DNA of 64,000 bases from Ruegeria atlantica. GTDB lineage: Bacteria > Pseudomonadota > Alphaproteobacteria > Rhodobacterales > Rhodobacteraceae. Below the pieces are notes generated by a model. That model saw only the letters and a program-made list of their open reading frames with translations, made no database searches and was not told the DNA's origin. The first letter of the stretch is position 1. Each line of letters begins with the position of its first letter. The translations under genes were made by a program, and so were the position numbers. The stretch covers positions 36,817 through 100,816 of the forward strand of contig NZ_WQCF01000012.1 of assembly GCF_013032455.1 (NCBI RefSeq). Reading direction: 5' to 3'. Positions 16,824-26,501 of the stretch are shown here, in pieces.

Positions 16824-16841
16824 TTGACATTGTTGAGTCAA
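16824..16841 (+). promoter_or_regulatory. promoter-like inverted repeat before the aminotransferase gene
   Basis: TTGAC (16824-16828) and GTCAA (16837-16841) form a dyad; TTGACA could be a -35 element with a weak -10 TAGGCT at 16846-16851. CTAGG (16810-16814) and CCTAG (16844-16848) flank the dyad as a second, outer inverted repeat. A second operator for the GntR protein or the aminotransferase promoter is the likely role. Confidence 0.4.
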
Positions 16842-16877
16842 TGCCTAGGCTGCCCAACGTGAATGCGGAGGAAGCCT

Positions 16878-18077
16878 ATGTTGACCAAAGATTTGTTTGC
16901 AACGCGAATGTCGCGGATGAAGGCGTCTGAGATACGCGAATTGCTCAAGCTGCTGGACCAACCTGGCATCATTTCCTTTGCAGGCGGCATTCCTGACCCA
17001 GCGCTGTTCCCGGCGGAAGCTTTTGCTGATGCCTTTCAGAACGCGTTGGGGACTGAGAAACAAGCGCAGGCGTTGCAATACTCGGTTAGCGAGGGGTACG
17101 CTCCGTTGCGCGAATGGTTGGCCGATCACATGCGTCAGATCGGGATTGAATGCGGGTTGGACAACATCCTGATCACTTCGGGATCGCAACAAGCACTGGA
17201 TTATCTCGGTAAGCTATACCTCTCTCCGGGTGACACGGCGCTGGTGGGGTGGCCCACTTATCTGGGTGCGCTGGCGGCGTTCAACGCCTATGAGCCGCGT
17301 TTTGACAAGCTCAGCATCAATGGCAATCGCGGAGCGGCTGAATACGCCGCGGCAGCAGGCGAAAGCTTGGTGAAATTCGCTTATCTTTCGCCCGACTTTG
17401 CCAATCCAACTGGCGAGACCGTGGACCTTCGCGGTCGGGAAGCGTTGTTGGATTTGGCCGAGGACCTGAACTGCGCTGTGATCGAAGACGGTGCCTATCA
17501 GGCCCTCCGCTATGAAGGAGAGCCCATCCCCCCGGTTCTGGCGCTGGAACTTGCGCGTAAGGGCTCGATTGAGGACTGTCGGACAATCTATTGCGGCAGT
17601 TTCTCGAAAACCCTGTCTCCGGGTTTGCGGGTGGGTTGGGTTGTGGCTGCCAAACAGGTGATTTCGCAACTTGTGCTGATGAAACAGGCAGCCGATTTGC
17701 ATTCTGCAACGATTAATCAGATGGCTATCAATGACGTCGCGCGGGCCTGTTTCGATACGCATATCCCCATGCTGCGGCGTGTTTACGGAGCGCGCCGTGA
17801 CGCAATGCTGGATGCGCTGGTTGAACATATGCCGAAAGGTGTGGAATGGACCAAACCCGAGGGCGGCATGTTTGTCTGGGTAACCTTGCCCAAAGGCATG
17901 GTCGGGGCTGATCTGTTGGCTCGGGCGCTTGAAACGGTGAAAGTGGCCTTTGTGCCGGGGCAGGCATTTTTTCCGGACGGGTCAGGGGCCAACACGATCC
18001 GCCTGAGTTTTTCAAATTCCGACGAAGCGACGATCCGAGAGGGTGTCCGCCGGTTGGGAGAGGTCCTGCGCGCCTGA
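16878..18077 (+). CDS. PLP-dependent aminotransferase (2-aminoadipate/LysN-like, class I/II)
   Basis: A 399-residue fold-type I aminotransferase. It shows ISFAGGIPDPALFPAEAF near the N terminus, the ITSGSQQALD helix, SPDFANPTGET, and the PLP lysine Lys244 in GSFSKTLSPGLRVGW. This subgroup lacks the N-terminal GntR fusion of MocR proteins and includes 2-aminoadipate and broad-specificity transaminases. GGAGGAAG sets the start at 16878. A divergent GntR regulator and shared operators suggest substrate-induced expression; the substrate is unknown. Confidence 0.85.
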   Translation: MLTKDLFATRMSRMKASEIRELLKLLDQPGIISFAGGIPDPALFPAEAFADAFQNALGTEKQAQALQYSVSEGYAPLREWLADHMRQIGIECGLDNILITSGSQQALDYLGKLYLSPGDTALVGWPTYLGALAAFNAYEPRFDKLSINGNRGAAEYAAAAGESLVKFAYLSPDFANPTGETVDLRGREALLDLAEDLNCAVIEDGAYQALRYEGEPIPPVLALELARKGSIEDCRTIYCGSFSKTLSPGLRVGWVVAAKQVISQLVLMKQAADLHSATINQMAINDVARACFDTHIPMLRRVYGARRDAMLDALVEHMPKGVEWTKPEGGMFVWVTLPKGMVGADLLARALETVKVAFVPGQAFFPDGSGANTIRLSFSNSDEATIREGVRRLGEVLRA

Positions 18078-18122
18078 GTGCCGGCAAGATTTTGTTAACC
18101 TTGTGGCGGCAAAACTGGCCGT

Positions 18123-18533
18123 ATGATCCGGTATCTGCCCCTCATGCTGGTGCTGGCCGCCTGTTCGGCCGGCACGCCTTATTTTCGCGATATACCCGCA
18201 ACCCGAGTGGCGGTGAATGGCAGCATTTTTGATGTGCGCATACGCGGAGATATCGCCGAGGCCGTTCGGGTTAATACACAATACGCACCGCGTCTGGGGC
18301 CGATCCGGGACTGGGCCGGGTTGGCGATGGCGCAGGTCGCAGGTTGCCCAGTTTTGGACGTGCTGGGCGATGCGGCGGTGACGGTTGGCGTGCTGGGCTG
18401 CGATCGCGAAGCAGGAGAGCGTTTGTTGCTGACTTCTATCTCGACCCCGAACTATGAATGTGTGGATTACGGGGTCTACGAAGATGTTGGTAATGGCTAC
18501 GGATATCAGGTGTTCGAGTGTACGCCTTACTGA
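18123..18533 (+). CDS. small hypothetical lipoprotein
   Basis: A 136-residue exported protein with a clear lipobox (LVLAAC, Cys14). The mature part has a beta-rich pattern (VAVNGSIFDVRIRGDIAEAVRVN) and four further cysteines (VAGCPVLD, VLGCDRE, NYECVDY, FECTPY), which may form disulfides. Not recognised by name. It stands alone between the aminotransferase and smc genes. Confidence 0.72.
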   Translation: MIRYLPLMLVLAACSAGTPYFRDIPATRVAVNGSIFDVRIRGDIAEAVRVNTQYAPRLGPIRDWAGLAMAQVAGCPVLDVLGDAAVTVGVLGCDREAGERLLLTSISTPNYECVDYGVYEDVGNGYGYQVFECTPY

Positions 18534-18673
18534 AATACGCGCTTTCCTGCGCATTTCGGCAAGATATTGTGGATAAGTCGGGTTGATATCCCATATCCTG
18601 CGCAACCTCGTTGACTCATGCCCAATCCGTTGCGCAGACTTCAAAGACGTAGGAATCATGGGACCCGCCGCCT

Positions 18674-21600
18674 TTGCGCTTTAGCAAACTCAAACTCACC
18701 GGCTTCAAAAGCTTTGTTGATCCGACCGATTTGATTATCGCGGATGGCTTGACTGGCGTGGTGGGGCCAAATGGTTGCGGCAAGTCCAACCTACTCGAGG
18801 CCTTGCGCTGGGTGATGGGGGAAAACCGCCCTAAATCCATGCGAGGCGGCGCGATGGAAGACGTGATCTTCGCCGGTGCGGCCACACGTCCAGCCCGCAA
18901 CTTTGCCGAAGTTGTCCTGACCATGGACAATTCGGAACGGTTGGCCCCTTCGGGGTTTAATGACAATGATCAATTGGAGATCGTCCGCCGCATCACCCGC
19001 GATGTTGGCAGCGCCTATAAGACCAATGGTAAAGATGTCCGCGCGCGCGATGTGCAGATGCTATTTGCCGACGCTTCGACGGGTGCGCATTCGCCTGCGC
19101 TGGTGGGACAAAACCGGATCGCCGAGCTTATTAACGCCAAACCCCGCGCGCGCCGCCGGATCTTGGAAGAGGCTGCCGGAATCTCGGGCCTCTATCAACG
19201 TCGGCACGAGGCCGAGTTGAAACTGAAAGGCACCGAGACGAACCTGACCCGTGTCGATGACGTGTTGGAACAGTTGGGTGCGCAGTTGGCGCAACTCGCG
19301 CGTCAGGCACGTCAGGCAGCGCGCTATCGCGAGATTGGCGAACAGCTGAGGCAGGCCGAAGGGATGTTGCTATATCGTCGCTGGAAAGAGGCTGACATGG
19401 CCCGCCAGCAGGCGGAAGAGAAGCTGCGCGAACGGATCACCGAAGCCTCCCGTGCCGAGGCCGAAGCTCGCGCGGCTGCCGCAAAACGCGCCGAGATTGA
19501 AGAGACGCTGCCGCCGTTGCGCGAAGAAGAGGCTATCGCTGCCGCAGTTCTACAACGCCAGCAAGTTCAGCGCGACGCATTGGCGGATCAAGAAACACGC
19601 GCCCGTCAGACCATCGAGACCTTGACCAATCGTATTCAGCAGTTGGGCAATGACATCGAGCGCGAGGCGGGTCTGAACCGCGATGCGGGTCAGATGATCG
19701 AGCGCCTGGAATGGGAAGCACGTGAACTGGCCAAAGCGGCTGAGGGGCACGACGACAAGGTGGCTGAGGCCGCCGAAATCGCCCGCGAAGCGGCCTCGGT
19801 GCTGCAGGATCGTGAAGATCATCTTTCGCAGGAAACCGAGGATATGGCCCGTCTGGTTGCCCGTCACCAATCGGCGCAGCGACTGGTCGAGGATAGTCGC
19901 AAGACACTGGCCAGGTCAGAAGCGGAAGAGGAAAAAGCACGTGCCGCCGTGGATGATGCCAAAACCGCGCTAACCCGCGCTAGCGAGGCTTTCGAGGCTG
20001 CTCAGGAGGGGGAAGAGGAAGCTCGTGAGGCCGCCGAAGCCGCCGAAGAGGCTCTGGCCGCTGCGGATGAACTGCGCAATGATACGCAGGCACGAGAGGC
20101 CGAAGCTCGGGCGCAGCGATCCGAAGCTGAAGGTGAGCTGGGTGCAATTCGTGCTGAAACCTCTGCACTGGCCAAGTTGGTCGAACGCGATACCGCCGAG
20201 GGCGGTCAGGTGCTCGATTTGCTGCGTGTCGCGCCGGGGTATGAAAAAGCATTGGGTGCAGCACTGGCTGATGACCTTCGCGCGCCGCTGGTCGAAGGGG
20301 ACGGTCCTTCGGGGTGGGTGCAGGTAACAGCCTATGAGTCGGACCAGCCTATGCCGGATGGTGTTGAGCCATTGGCGTTGCACGTATCAGGCCCGGATCG
20401 CCTGAGCCGTCGGATCGCGCAGATCGGTCTGGTCGACGCAGATCAGGGCGCGCGGTTGCAGGCGTCGCTGAAACCCGGACAACGGTTGGTGTCTCGATCT
20501 GGTGATCTGTGGCGCTGGGACGGATTCCGCGCCTGGGCCGAAGATGCGCCAAGTGCCGCGGCCCTGAGGCTGGAGCAACTCAACAAGCTTGAGGCGCTGA
20601 AACAGGAGCTTGCCCGGGCTGAGGCGCAGGCCGATGGTGCACGCGCCGCGCATGAGGCGCTGTCGCAGCAACTGGCCGATGTGACTGACGCTGATCGCCG
20701 CGCGCGTGAAGCGCGCCGCGCCGCTGACCAACGCATGGCCGAAACCGCACGGCAGCTTAGCCGGGCCGAGGCTGATCGCAATCTGGCGCAGGGCAAGCTG
20801 GAAACCCTGGCTCTTGCAGTGGACCGTCACAAAGAGGATGCCATGTCCGCCCGTGCACAACTGCGCGAGGCCGAGGGTGGGCTGGCTGGTCTGGGCGACC
20901 TCGATAATGCCCGCGCGCAGGTTGAGGACATCAAGCAGACGGTCGAGGCCGCGCGGATCACCATGCTGACGCACCGCTCGACCCATGATGAGTTGCGGCG
21001 TGAGGGCGAGGCTCGGACGCGTCGCTCGCAAGAGGTGACAAAAGACCTGAGTGGTTGGCGGCACCGTCTGGACAGCGCAGAAAAGCGGATATCTGAACTG
21101 GCTGAGCGCAAGGAAAGCTCGGAAGAAGAATTGGCCGAAGCCATGGCGGCGCCGGGTGAAATTGCCGAGGCGCGTGAAGAGCTGAATGAACTGATCGACG
21201 CCGCCGAAGCCCGCCGCGCTGAGGCGGCCGACAAGTTGGCCGAGGCGGAAACGCAGCAGCGCGAAGTGGTGATGGCCGAGCGGGACGCGGAACGCCTGGC
21301 CTCGGAAGCACGCGAAAGCCGGGCTGCGGCCGAGGCCCGCTGTGATGCGGCGAAGGAAAGCGTGACTGCAGCGTCTGAACGCATTGCCGAAGATCAGCAG
21401 CTGACCCCGAACCAATTGCTGAACCAACTGGATGTGAACCCTGATCAAATGCCGGCAGCGGATGCTTTGGAAGCCGAAGTGAACCGCCATAAGCGTCAGC
21501 GCGATGCGATGGGGGCGGTGAACCTGCGCGCCGAAGAAGATGCAAAAGAGGTTCAGGAAGAGTTCGATACACTCAACGGTGAAAAGGCAGATCTGGAGGA

Positions 21601-22129
21601 GGCGATCAAGGCTCTGCGCAGCGGAATAGCCAGCCTCAACCGCGAAGGGCGCGAGCGGCTGCTAACCGCTTTCGAACAGGTGAACTCGAACTTTGCCATG
21701 CTATTCAAGCATTTGTTCGGCGGCGGTGAGGCCAATCTGGTGATGGTCGAAAGCGATGATCCGTTGGATGCCGGGCTTGAGATCATGTGCCAGCCGCCGG
21801 GAAAGAAGCTCTCGACCCTCAGCCTGTTGTCGGGGGGGGAGCAGACCCTTACCGCAACTGCACTGATCTTTGGCGTCTTCCTCGCCAACCCGGCCCCGAT
21901 CTGTGTTCTGGACGAAGTCGACGCGCCTTTGGACGACGCCAATGTTACTCGGTTCTGCGATCTGCTGGACGAGATGTGCCGCCAGACCGACACACGGTTC
22001 CTCATCATCACCCACCACGCGGTGACGATGGCGCGGATGGATCGTCTGTTTGGCGTAACCATGCAGGAACAGGGTGTCAGTCAGTTGGTCTCGGTCGATC
22101 TGAAGAAGGCGGAGCAGATGGTAGCCTGA
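18674..22129 (+). CDS. smc: chromosome segregation protein SMC
   Basis: The ATPase core of bacterial condensin, which compacts and segregates DNA with ScpA/ScpB. The 1151-residue protein has Walker A GPNGCGKS (residues 31-38), two long coiled coils very rich in Ala, Glu and Arg, a hinge at about residues 512-650 (beginning VLDLLRVAPGYEKALGAALA), and at the C terminus the signature LSLLSGGEQTLTA (about 1051) and Walker B ICVLDEVDAPLDD (about 1076-1088). Start is TTG at 18674; no in-frame ATG fits the conserved MRFSKLKLTGFKSF N terminus. scpAB are not in the window. Confidence 0.97.
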   Translation: MRFSKLKLTGFKSFVDPTDLIIADGLTGVVGPNGCGKSNLLEALRWVMGENRPKSMRGGAMEDVIFAGAATRPARNFAEVVLTMDNSERLAPSGFNDNDQLEIVRRITRDVGSAYKTNGKDVRARDVQMLFADASTGAHSPALVGQNRIAELINAKPRARRRILEEAAGISGLYQRRHEAELKLKGTETNLTRVDDVLEQLGAQLAQLARQARQAARYREIGEQLRQAEGMLLYRRWKEADMARQQAEEKLRERITEASRAEAEARAAAAKRAEIEETLPPLREEEAIAAAVLQRQQVQRDALADQETRARQTIETLTNRIQQLGNDIEREAGLNRDAGQMIERLEWEARELAKAAEGHDDKVAEAAEIAREAASVLQDREDHLSQETEDMARLVARHQSAQRLVEDSRKTLARSEAEEEKARAAVDDAKTALTRASEAFEAAQEGEEEAREAAEAAEEALAAADELRNDTQAREAEARAQRSEAEGELGAIRAETSALAKLVERDTAEGGQVLDLLRVAPGYEKALGAALADDLRAPLVEGDGPSGWVQVTAYESDQPMPDGVEPLALHVSGPDRLSRRIAQIGLVDADQGARLQASLKPGQRLVSRSGDLWRWDGFRAWAEDAPSAAALRLEQLNKLEALKQELARAEAQADGARAAHEALSQQLADVTDADRRAREARRAADQRMAETARQLSRAEADRNLAQGKLETLALAVDRHKEDAMSARAQLREAEGGLAGLGDLDNARAQVEDIKQTVEAARITMLTHRSTHDELRREGEARTRRSQEVTKDLSGWRHRLDSAEKRISELAERKESSEEELAEAMAAPGEIAEAREELNELIDAAEARRAEAADKLAEAETQQREVVMAERDAERLASEARESRAAAEARCDAAKESVTAASERIAEDQQLTPNQLLNQLDVNPDQMPAADALEAEVNRHKRQRDAMGAVNLRAEEDAKEVQEEFDTLNGEKADLEEAIKALRSGIASLNREGRERLLTAFEQVNSNFAMLFKHLFGGGEANLVMVESDDPLDAGLEIMCQPPGKKLSTLSLLSGGEQTLTATALIFGVFLANPAPICVLDEVDAPLDDANVTRFCDLLDEMCRQTDTRFLIITHHAVTMARMDRLFGVTMQEQGVSQLVSVDLKKAEQMVA

Positions 22130-22183
22130 TCCCTCACCGCAACGTTATAAGCCATTTGCAGTGCAACCGTCTAAGGTGGCCGC

Positions 22184-22534
22184 ATGAGCCGAATTTTAAT
22201 CCTTGGGGTGTTGGCCGCAAGCCCGGTTTGGGCCGCTGAATGGCGCATGAAACCCGGCGATGTACCGCTGACACCCGCAGAATTGGACGCGTTGGCTGGT
22301 CGCACGCTGACGTTTTACGATGATGGCCAGTCCAAATATTCGGCAGGCGGCGCCTATTCTTATACCTATGCTAGCGGGGAATCTGCGTTTGGCACTTATT
22401 CGATAGCCGAGGATGGCAGCGTTTGCATCCAATATCGCAACGGTTTTAGTCGCTGCGATCTGTATGTGCATAGCGGTGAGCGGTTGATCCTGATTGATCA
22501 AAAGGGCGACCGTTATCCGGTGCGCCCCGAGTGA
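22184..22534 (+). CDS. small secreted hypothetical protein
   Basis: A 116-residue protein with a signal peptide (ILILGVLAASPVWAAEW, cleavage after about residue 18). The mature region resembles a compact beta domain with LTPAELDALAGRTLTFYDDG, YTYASGESAFGTYSIAEDGS and CIQYRNGFSRCD, a pattern seen in small periplasmic proteins of Rhodobacterales. It has one cysteine pair. Function unknown. It lies 54 bases after smc on the same strand. Confidence 0.75.
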   Translation: MSRILILGVLAASPVWAAEWRMKPGDVPLTPAELDALAGRTLTFYDDGQSKYSAGGAYSYTYASGESAFGTYSIAEDGSVCIQYRNGFSRCDLYVHSGERLILIDQKGDRYPVRPE

Positions 22535-22680
22535 AAATTCAAACACCTGATCTGGTTTCGCACCGAAAGACCGTGTCTGACGCAGACCAGCTTTGTATTT
22601 CAGATAATTGTCCAAGAAACTAAGGTCGGGAAAGCCCGACACGCTATGCCAGTTATACAAGCCACCAAAGGAGCAACCAA

Positions 22681-23118
22681 GTGTCCGACGAAACCGAAAA
22701 ATACCTGGCCCTTGGAAAGCAGCGCGGGTCACACGGACGCCAGCAAGATGAGGGCGTTCTGGTGATCCGCACTGTAGCAATGCCTGCGGACACAAACCCC
22801 TCGGGCGATATTTTCGGAGGGTGGCTAATGTCCCAGATGGACCTTGCAGCGGGGAACATGGCCGGCCGGGTCTCGCAAGGGCGCGGGGCTACGGTTTCGG
22901 TAGAAGCGATGCAGTTCCTGCGCCCGGTCAAGGTAGGGGACGAAGTGACCCTGTATGCCACCCTGCGCAAGGTGGGGCGCACGTCGATGCGCATTCACGT
23001 GGATGCCTGGGCGCGTGCCCGATTTTCCGAGAAAGGTCATAAGGTTACGGATGCGGATTTCGTGTTCGTCGCGCTGGATGACGAAGGCGCGCCTCGGCCT
23101 GTTTTTGAAGACACCTGA
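22681..23118 (+). CDS. acyl-CoA thioesterase, hotdog fold (YciA-like)
   Basis: A 145-residue hotdog thioesterase that hydrolyses acyl-CoA. The YciA signature NPSGDIFGGWLMSQMDLAAG contains the active-site aspartate, and VSVEAMQFLRPVKVGDEVTL is the following strand. GTG start at 22681 with AAAGGAGC upstream. It probably controls free CoA and acyl-CoA levels; the chain-length preference is not readable from sequence. Confidence 0.88.
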   Translation: MSDETEKYLALGKQRGSHGRQQDEGVLVIRTVAMPADTNPSGDIFGGWLMSQMDLAAGNMAGRVSQGRGATVSVEAMQFLRPVKVGDEVTLYATLRKVGRTSMRIHVDAWARARFSEKGHKVTDADFVFVALDDEGAPRPVFEDT

Positions 23119-23163
23119 AAAGTTGGCTTGCATTCGCTAAGCAGTGTGGAGGCCACAGCTTTC

Positions 23164-23208
23164 CAAAAATGAAAATCGCCGCTGCGACTTGTTTGTGCGC
23201 AGCGGCGA
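23164..23208 (-). terminator. Rho-independent terminator of the TadG-like gene
   Basis: A perfect 11-base inverted repeat, TCGCCGCTGCG (23176-23186) with CGCAGCGGCGA (23198-23208), is followed on the minus strand by TTTTCATTTTT. It lies 77 bases downstream of the TadG-like gene. Confidence 0.82.
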
Positions 23209-23284
23209 AGGACTGATCAAGATTGTTGTACTTGGGGACGCTATCCAGTCAGACCGGACCGAGCAGCCACGTCACCCAGCTGGA

Positions 23285-25054
23285 TTATTGGATCAGCCTC
23301 AGGTTCTGGATCGCACCCGCGATCGATACGAAAGTTTCGACCACTTCTTCACCGGTTGTTTCGTAATAGTGCGATTCGGACGAGGCACAGGCTCTGAGCT
23401 CTGTCGCGGCTGCACTCGAGGCTTCGAGCGAGACGGCAAAGATCGTAACACCCTTGGCCTTTGCCATGGCACATTGCTCAAGGAACAATTGAAGGTTGGT
23501 CGTGTGCGATGACGTAATTGTGGCGTCGCTGTCAGGGCGGATCACAAGCTCGGTGGTCCCGTTATCCGCGTCCATTTCATCGGTTGGACGAACCTGCGGG
23601 CTGGTCGCTCCGTCGGTCATGATGACAATGTATTTCGCGACGTCCTCTGCGTCCCAATCCAACGGACGGTCTGCAAATTCAGCCGGGATTTCCCCTGCAT
23701 CGCTGAGATGCTCAAAGGCGTCTCGTGAGGATGGGTCCAGCAGGGCCAGCGCATATTTCAGGCTGTAGTTGGTGCCAGTTCCATCGAACAACCGCAGGTC
23801 GTCGATGAATGCGTGCAGAGCGGCTTCGTCGTTCTGAGCGTATTGGATGCTCATTTCATCATCGGGGCACCACCCCCAGTTCTGGGTCGTTGCATCATAC
23901 TCCCAGTTCACGAAATAGGGCACTTGGTCGATCGACCCGGACGGCAGATTGGAGTTCAAGAAGTCCGCATAGGTCATTTCCAAGCACGATGAGGTGTTGT
24001 TGGGGATAGTATCTACGTAGGTCTCAAAATCGGCGTATTCGATTGTGATGTCCGTATTGTTGAACTTCGTTGATCCAACAATGTGATCCCCGGCTATGCT
24101 GAAGAACTCAGTCTGCTGTTTGCCGCCCTTGATCGAGGCCCCAACCAGCACGGCATCATCAGGTACAGCCAATGAATGATCGATGATATAGTCTCTGACA
24201 TAGTGATAGTAGGTATCTACGTCGTCTTTTTCGAAAACATCAGTCGTGTTGTCCGGAAAGTTGTCGACTTTGACGGAAAAGTCGACTTCATTATCGCCAT
24301 CTGTATCAAACCAGAAGACAACGTTGGAAATGTCCTGTTCCCACTTGGGGAAGTAGTTGTCGTCCGTGGTTGTACCAAAACGTACACCACCCAGATATGT
24401 AAACATCGTGGCGCCGGGATTGGTTTGGCCCGCAAACGGGATCGTGTTGATCGAGGTTTGGCACACGGTTTTTTCACCGGTGTCGGGATCAGTATTCCGC
24501 TCAAGGGTTTTCGTGACGAATGCCTTGGCTGCGCTCTGCATCAGAGCAAGGCGGTCGTTTTCCCCCATGCTCCCTGAGATATCCAAGGCCATGGAAATCT
24601 CGGTGCAAGGCGCCGCTTCGTGGGCGGCTGCAAACACACCGATTGGAATGGTGTCGATACCACTCAATCTCATGAAGTTGGTATCAAAATCCATGTCTAG
24701 GCCCGCGCTAACCGTCCGGTCCAGATAGGCGTCGTCGACTACGACATTGTCATCGTATCCAGAAAGACCTTGGGTGGCCAAATATGCGCTCACCACCTCT
24801 TTGGGTGGCAATTCTTGTTCAAGGTCGGCAGCGGCCAATACGGCGTTGTCGAGGGTCCATTGCAGCTTTGCCCGGTCGCGCTCGTAGTTCATCATGTCGA
24901 CGCCAATGCCGGTCATGGCCAGAATGACCACAAAGCCAAGCAGAACAAAGATTGTAAAAGATCCGTCTTCCTCGGCCGCAAAAAGCTTGGCCTTATTCAA
25001 GCTTTTGTAATTGCGTGCAGAGTTCGAAACCTTCGGTGGCAGCAGGTTGCTCAT
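23285..25054 (-). CDS. TadE/TadG-like pilus assembly protein with von Willebrand factor A domain
   Basis: A 589-residue protein. Residues 30-60 are a TadE/G-type N-terminal anchor (GSFTIFVLLGFVVILAMTGI, then GVDMMNYERDRAKLQ). A split von Willebrand A domain follows, with the metal site MALDISGSMGENDRL and, far downstream, VIMTDGATSPQ. About 250 residues are inserted between these parts. Such proteins are linked to Flp/Tad pili and surface attachment, but no tad cluster is nearby. GGAGAC precedes the ATG at 25054. Upstream DNA is AT-rich and contains a CtrA-type TTAACCAT. Confidence 0.85.
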   Translation of the reverse strand: MSNLLPPKVSNSARNYKSLNKAKLFAAEEDGSFTIFVLLGFVVILAMTGIGVDMMNYERDRAKLQWTLDNAVLAAADLEQELPPKEVVSAYLATQGLSGYDDNVVVDDAYLDRTVSAGLDMDFDTNFMRLSGIDTIPIGVFAAAHEAAPCTEISMALDISGSMGENDRLALMQSAAKAFVTKTLERNTDPDTGEKTVCQTSINTIPFAGQTNPGATMFTYLGGVRFGTTTDDNYFPKWEQDISNVVFWFDTDGDNEVDFSVKVDNFPDNTTDVFEKDDVDTYYHYVRDYIIDHSLAVPDDAVLVGASIKGGKQQTEFFSIAGDHIVGSTKFNNTDITIEYADFETYVDTIPNNTSSCLEMTYADFLNSNLPSGSIDQVPYFVNWEYDATTQNWGWCPDDEMSIQYAQNDEAALHAFIDDLRLFDGTGTNYSLKYALALLDPSSRDAFEHLSDAGEIPAEFADRPLDWDAEDVAKYIVIMTDGATSPQVRPTDEMDADNGTTELVIRPDSDATITSSHTTNLQLFLEQCAMAKAKGVTIFAVSLEASSAAATELRACASSESHYYETTGEEVVETFVSIAGAIQNLRLIQ

Positions 25055-25083
25055 GGTAGTCTCCGCGATATGCATAAATCGGA

Positions 25084-25091
25084 TTAACCAT
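25084..25091. promoter_or_regulatory. CtrA-type half motif upstream of the TadG-like gene
   Basis: TTAACCAT at 25084-25091 lies 30 bases upstream of the TadG-like start. In Caulobacter and roseobacters TTAACCAT is a recognised CtrA motif and CtrA controls motility and attachment genes. A single short motif is weak evidence; the surrounding 25055-25326 is AT-rich and has no gene. Confidence 0.35.
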
Positions 25092-25326
25092 GGCGTAGGA
25101 TGTTGGCGTATTTAGGCCCCAAATTTGCTGTTTAAATTACTCAAAATGAATATAATGTTAACGTAATATGAACGAGAGGCTTCCCAATTTGGATGCCGTT
25201 CTGGGCTAAATGCTCTGGAAAAGTCATAAAGCATAGATGTTTCAGGTATTTATATCTTTCCTGTGCGCTGGCCAGACATCAAGGCAGCCGAGTTCTTCTG
25301 TAAATAAAATGTGGCGAAGGATGGAC

Positions 25327-26490
25327 TCACAGCCTGTTCAGCAGCTCGGCCGTCGGCCAAGCGTCTGCAGGTAAACCAAGACGGATTTGCTCGGCTTGAA
25401 CGGCGGCTCGTGTCCCCGCCCCCAAAATGCCATCAATTTTACCGACGTCGTGGCCACGTGCCTGAAGTTTGCTTTGCAGTTGTTTCATCTGCGCGCCTGG
25501 CAGCCCAGGCTCTGGTTTGCCCGCATTGTAAATCGGGGCGCCCTCCAGTCTGGTTCCGAAATAAGCAGCGGTCAGGACGTAAACAAAGCTCTGGTTCCAT
25601 TCGAAATAAACATCGAAATTCGGATAGGCCAAAAAGGCCGGCCCCTTGTGCCCCTGTGGTAGGATCAGAGAAGCGGGCAGGTCTGACAAAGTACCGTTGC
25701 GCGCCTGCACGCCCATCGCTTGCCAGTCGGCCACCGAGCGTGGTTTGCCGGGGCCGGACAGTGACCAGTCCATCTGCGCGGGCACCGTTACCTCTTGCAA
25801 CCAAGGCTGGCCCGGCTGCCAACCCAGATGCGACAGCATCTTTGCACCTGACATTAACGCATCAGGGGCAGAGGTTTTTAACGAAACTTGACCATCGCCA
25901 TCGCCGTCGACCCCGTTTTCCAGAATGTCGCGGGGCAGCATCTGAACCATTCCGATCTCTCCGGCCCAAGCACCGGTTGTTCGGGCGGGATCGAAATTCC
26001 CTTGACTATAAAGTTCGATAGCCGCGAAAATTTGCGGTCTGAACAGCTCAGGTCGGCGGCAGTCATGGGCCAGCGTCACCAGCGCGTTGCGGGTGTTGAA
26101 GTCTCCTTGAAAGGCGCCGTAATCTGTTTCGAATGCCCAGAAAGCCAGCAGAACCCCGCGTGAAACGCCGTATTCTGCCTCGGCCCGATCAAACACGGCG
26201 TCGTATTTGCGCGACATCGCCTGACCACGCTCGATCCGGTTCTGTGAGATCAGATGTCGGGAAAAGTCGATGAAGGGTTTCTGGAACACGCCTTGCGCGC
26301 GGTCGGCCCTGAGCACTGCACCATCTTTTTGCACGCCTTTGAAGAAAGCGTTGACAGGGTCCTTGTCGAACCCTTGTTGCACAGCCTCTGTTTTCAATCC
26401 TTTGACAAAGGAATTGAACCCACCGCCACATTGGGCCAGAGCGGGTGAGGCGAACAGGGTGGCGGCGACTAGGCCAAAAAGAAAGCGCAT
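25327..26490 (-). CDS. lytic murein transglycosylase (MltB family) with peptidoglycan-binding domain
   Basis: A 387-residue periplasmic enzyme that cleaves peptidoglycan with formation of 1,6-anhydro ends. Signal peptide 1-19 (ending ASPALA), then the SLT-2 catalytic domain with Glu121 in LLAFWAFETDYG and VQMLPRDILENGVDGDGDG (the family metal-binding loop), and a C-terminal PG_binding_1 domain (residues 325-387, KLQARGHDVGKIDGILGAGT). A start further upstream at 26580 would overlap cobD; 26490 gives a proper signal peptide. Confidence 0.93.
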   Translation of the reverse strand: MRFLFGLVAATLFASPALAQCGGGFNSFVKGLKTEAVQQGFDKDPVNAFFKGVQKDGAVLRADRAQGVFQKPFIDFSRHLISQNRIERGQAMSRKYDAVFDRAEAEYGVSRGVLLAFWAFETDYGAFQGDFNTRNALVTLAHDCRRPELFRPQIFAAIELYSQGNFDPARTTGAWAGEIGMVQMLPRDILENGVDGDGDGQVSLKTSAPDALMSGAKMLSHLGWQPGQPWLQEVTVPAQMDWSLSGPGKPRSVADWQAMGVQARNGTLSDLPASLILPQGHKGPAFLAYPNFDVYFEWNQSFVYVLTAAYFGTRLEGAPIYNAGKPEPGLPGAQMKQLQSKLQARGHDVGKIDGILGAGTRAAVQAEQIRLGLPADAWPTAELLNRL

Positions 26491-26501
26491 GAGACGGTCC
26501 G

